NCBI GenBank assembly: GCA_036877525.1
Contig: JAZGTH010000140.1
Span: 437,501-501,500 of the forward strand
Direction of reading: 5' to 3'
DNA length: 64,000 nt
DNA from: Chromobotia macracanthus
Lineage: Eukaryota > Chordata > Actinopteri > Cypriniformes > Botiidae
The translations under genes and the position numbers were made by a program. Below are positions 63,320-64,000 of the stretch, in pieces. Numbering within the stretch: the stretch's first letter is position 1; the number at the start of each line of letters is the position of its first letter. The notes under the pieces are model-generated. The model was not told the origin of the DNA and made no database searches. It saw nothing but the letters and a program-made list of their open reading frames with translations.

Positions 63320-64000
63320 TATTGATTTAGTATTAATAGCACTGACGTTATGTATTGAGTTCTGCCTTTAAGAACAGCCTGTGAATGTATGTTGAATTAA
63401 GCCTTTAAAATAAAAAACTATTGAAGGCAAACACGTGTGTGTGAAAAACAACCTAGTAACTGATACCTAAAACTATTTCATACGTTCACAATTCTTGTAT
63501 AATTATAAATGCAGGTTTAATGACTGTTTAAGCACAAGGTAAAAAACTCCTAAATATACACTCTTCCTCACACGTTAATACAAAGTCTTTTATAAAATAA
63601 AAGTTTATTTTGGGTCTGAAAGTCACCATTTAATAGTGCCAAAATTATTGTGATAATAAACACCATTTTGTACTAGTTGGATTTAACTCAACATGTATGA
63701 CTTGGCCTGTTTTAGAGATGAAATCACAATCACAAATACTATTAATTATATCAATAACAAGTAATAAAAGGTCCTTTGGGTGATACTGAATTGTTGTTTC
63801 TTTTTCGATCAACACTGACCCTACATAAAATAAACAAAGTGTAAATGCCACACTAGGACACACAAACTGATGTTCTGTACAAATAATTTCCCCTATGGTG
63901 AATTGTATGGTTAGGTTAGGGACTGGATAAACTCGATAATGTGTGTAGATCAGCAGGTCACACATGAATGGTCCTCATGGCAGAAAGCAGTACTTTGATG
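63320..64000. other. no gene seen at right edge
   Basis: AT-rich. A 106-codon minus frame at 63645-63965 shows no known motif. It may be lama2 intron, since more 5' exons of that gene must lie beyond the window. Confidence 0.45.

Noticed and set aside
63645..63965. 106-codon minus frame at the right edge
   Set aside because: No known motif and ordinary AT-rich composition. Most likely chance.

Overview
The window is vertebrate DNA, almost certainly from a ray-finned fish. It holds spliced genes with GT-AG introns, tRNA-derived SINEs with the 3' tail seen in many fish SINEs, a 5'-truncated L2/CR1-like LINE, hAT debris, short inverted-repeat DNA elements, abundant (AC)n and very large minisatellites. 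A cyprinid is my best guess. The guess rests on repeat style and AT richness, not on a diagnostic gene. There are no bacterial operons, tRNA or rRNA genes, or CRISPR arrays.

Layout, in + coordinates. 1-1400 is flanking DNA with a degraded LINE reverse transcriptase. 1403-4423 (minus) is a complete ten-exon mecr gene, the mitochondrial enoyl reductase. Its exons sum to 1104 nt, exactly 368 codons including the stop. From about 6.77 kb to 61.7 kb, also on the minus strand, lie at least thirty exons of a laminin alpha-2 chain gene (lama2). In transcription order they are: part of the first laminin IV domain (61.7 and 57.4 kb), laminin EGF repeats (40.6-36 kb), the end of the second laminin IV domain (32.2 kb), more EGF repeats (31.2-29.9 kb), the coiled-coil arm (27.9-21.6 kb) and LG domains 1 to 5 (19.7-6.8 kb). 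The 5' part of the gene lies beyond the right edge.

The lama2 copy looks dead or dying. I see frameshifts in at least seven exons, an in-frame stop, a splice donor changed from GT to AT, lost disulfide cysteines and several conserved exons I cannot find. Other exons remain open and close to the family consensus, so decay is fairly recent. The neighbouring mecr is intact. One explanation is a duplicate lama2 after genome duplication that is being lost while mecr is kept. That is inference.

Five tandem arrays occupy about 18 kb of the 64 kb. All lie in lama2 introns or at its 3' edge: TG-rich (5.47-6.78 kb), 70 bp (9.42-13.25 kb), 32 bp (20.0-21.57 kb), 28 bp (42.26-52.46 kb) and 24/21 bp (55.62-57.13 kb). 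They produce long spurious open frames that should not be called genes. I found no convincing new biological system. The items most worth follow-up are the lama2 decay and the 10 kb, CpG-rich 28 bp array with bZIP-like sites and six embedded inverted repeats.
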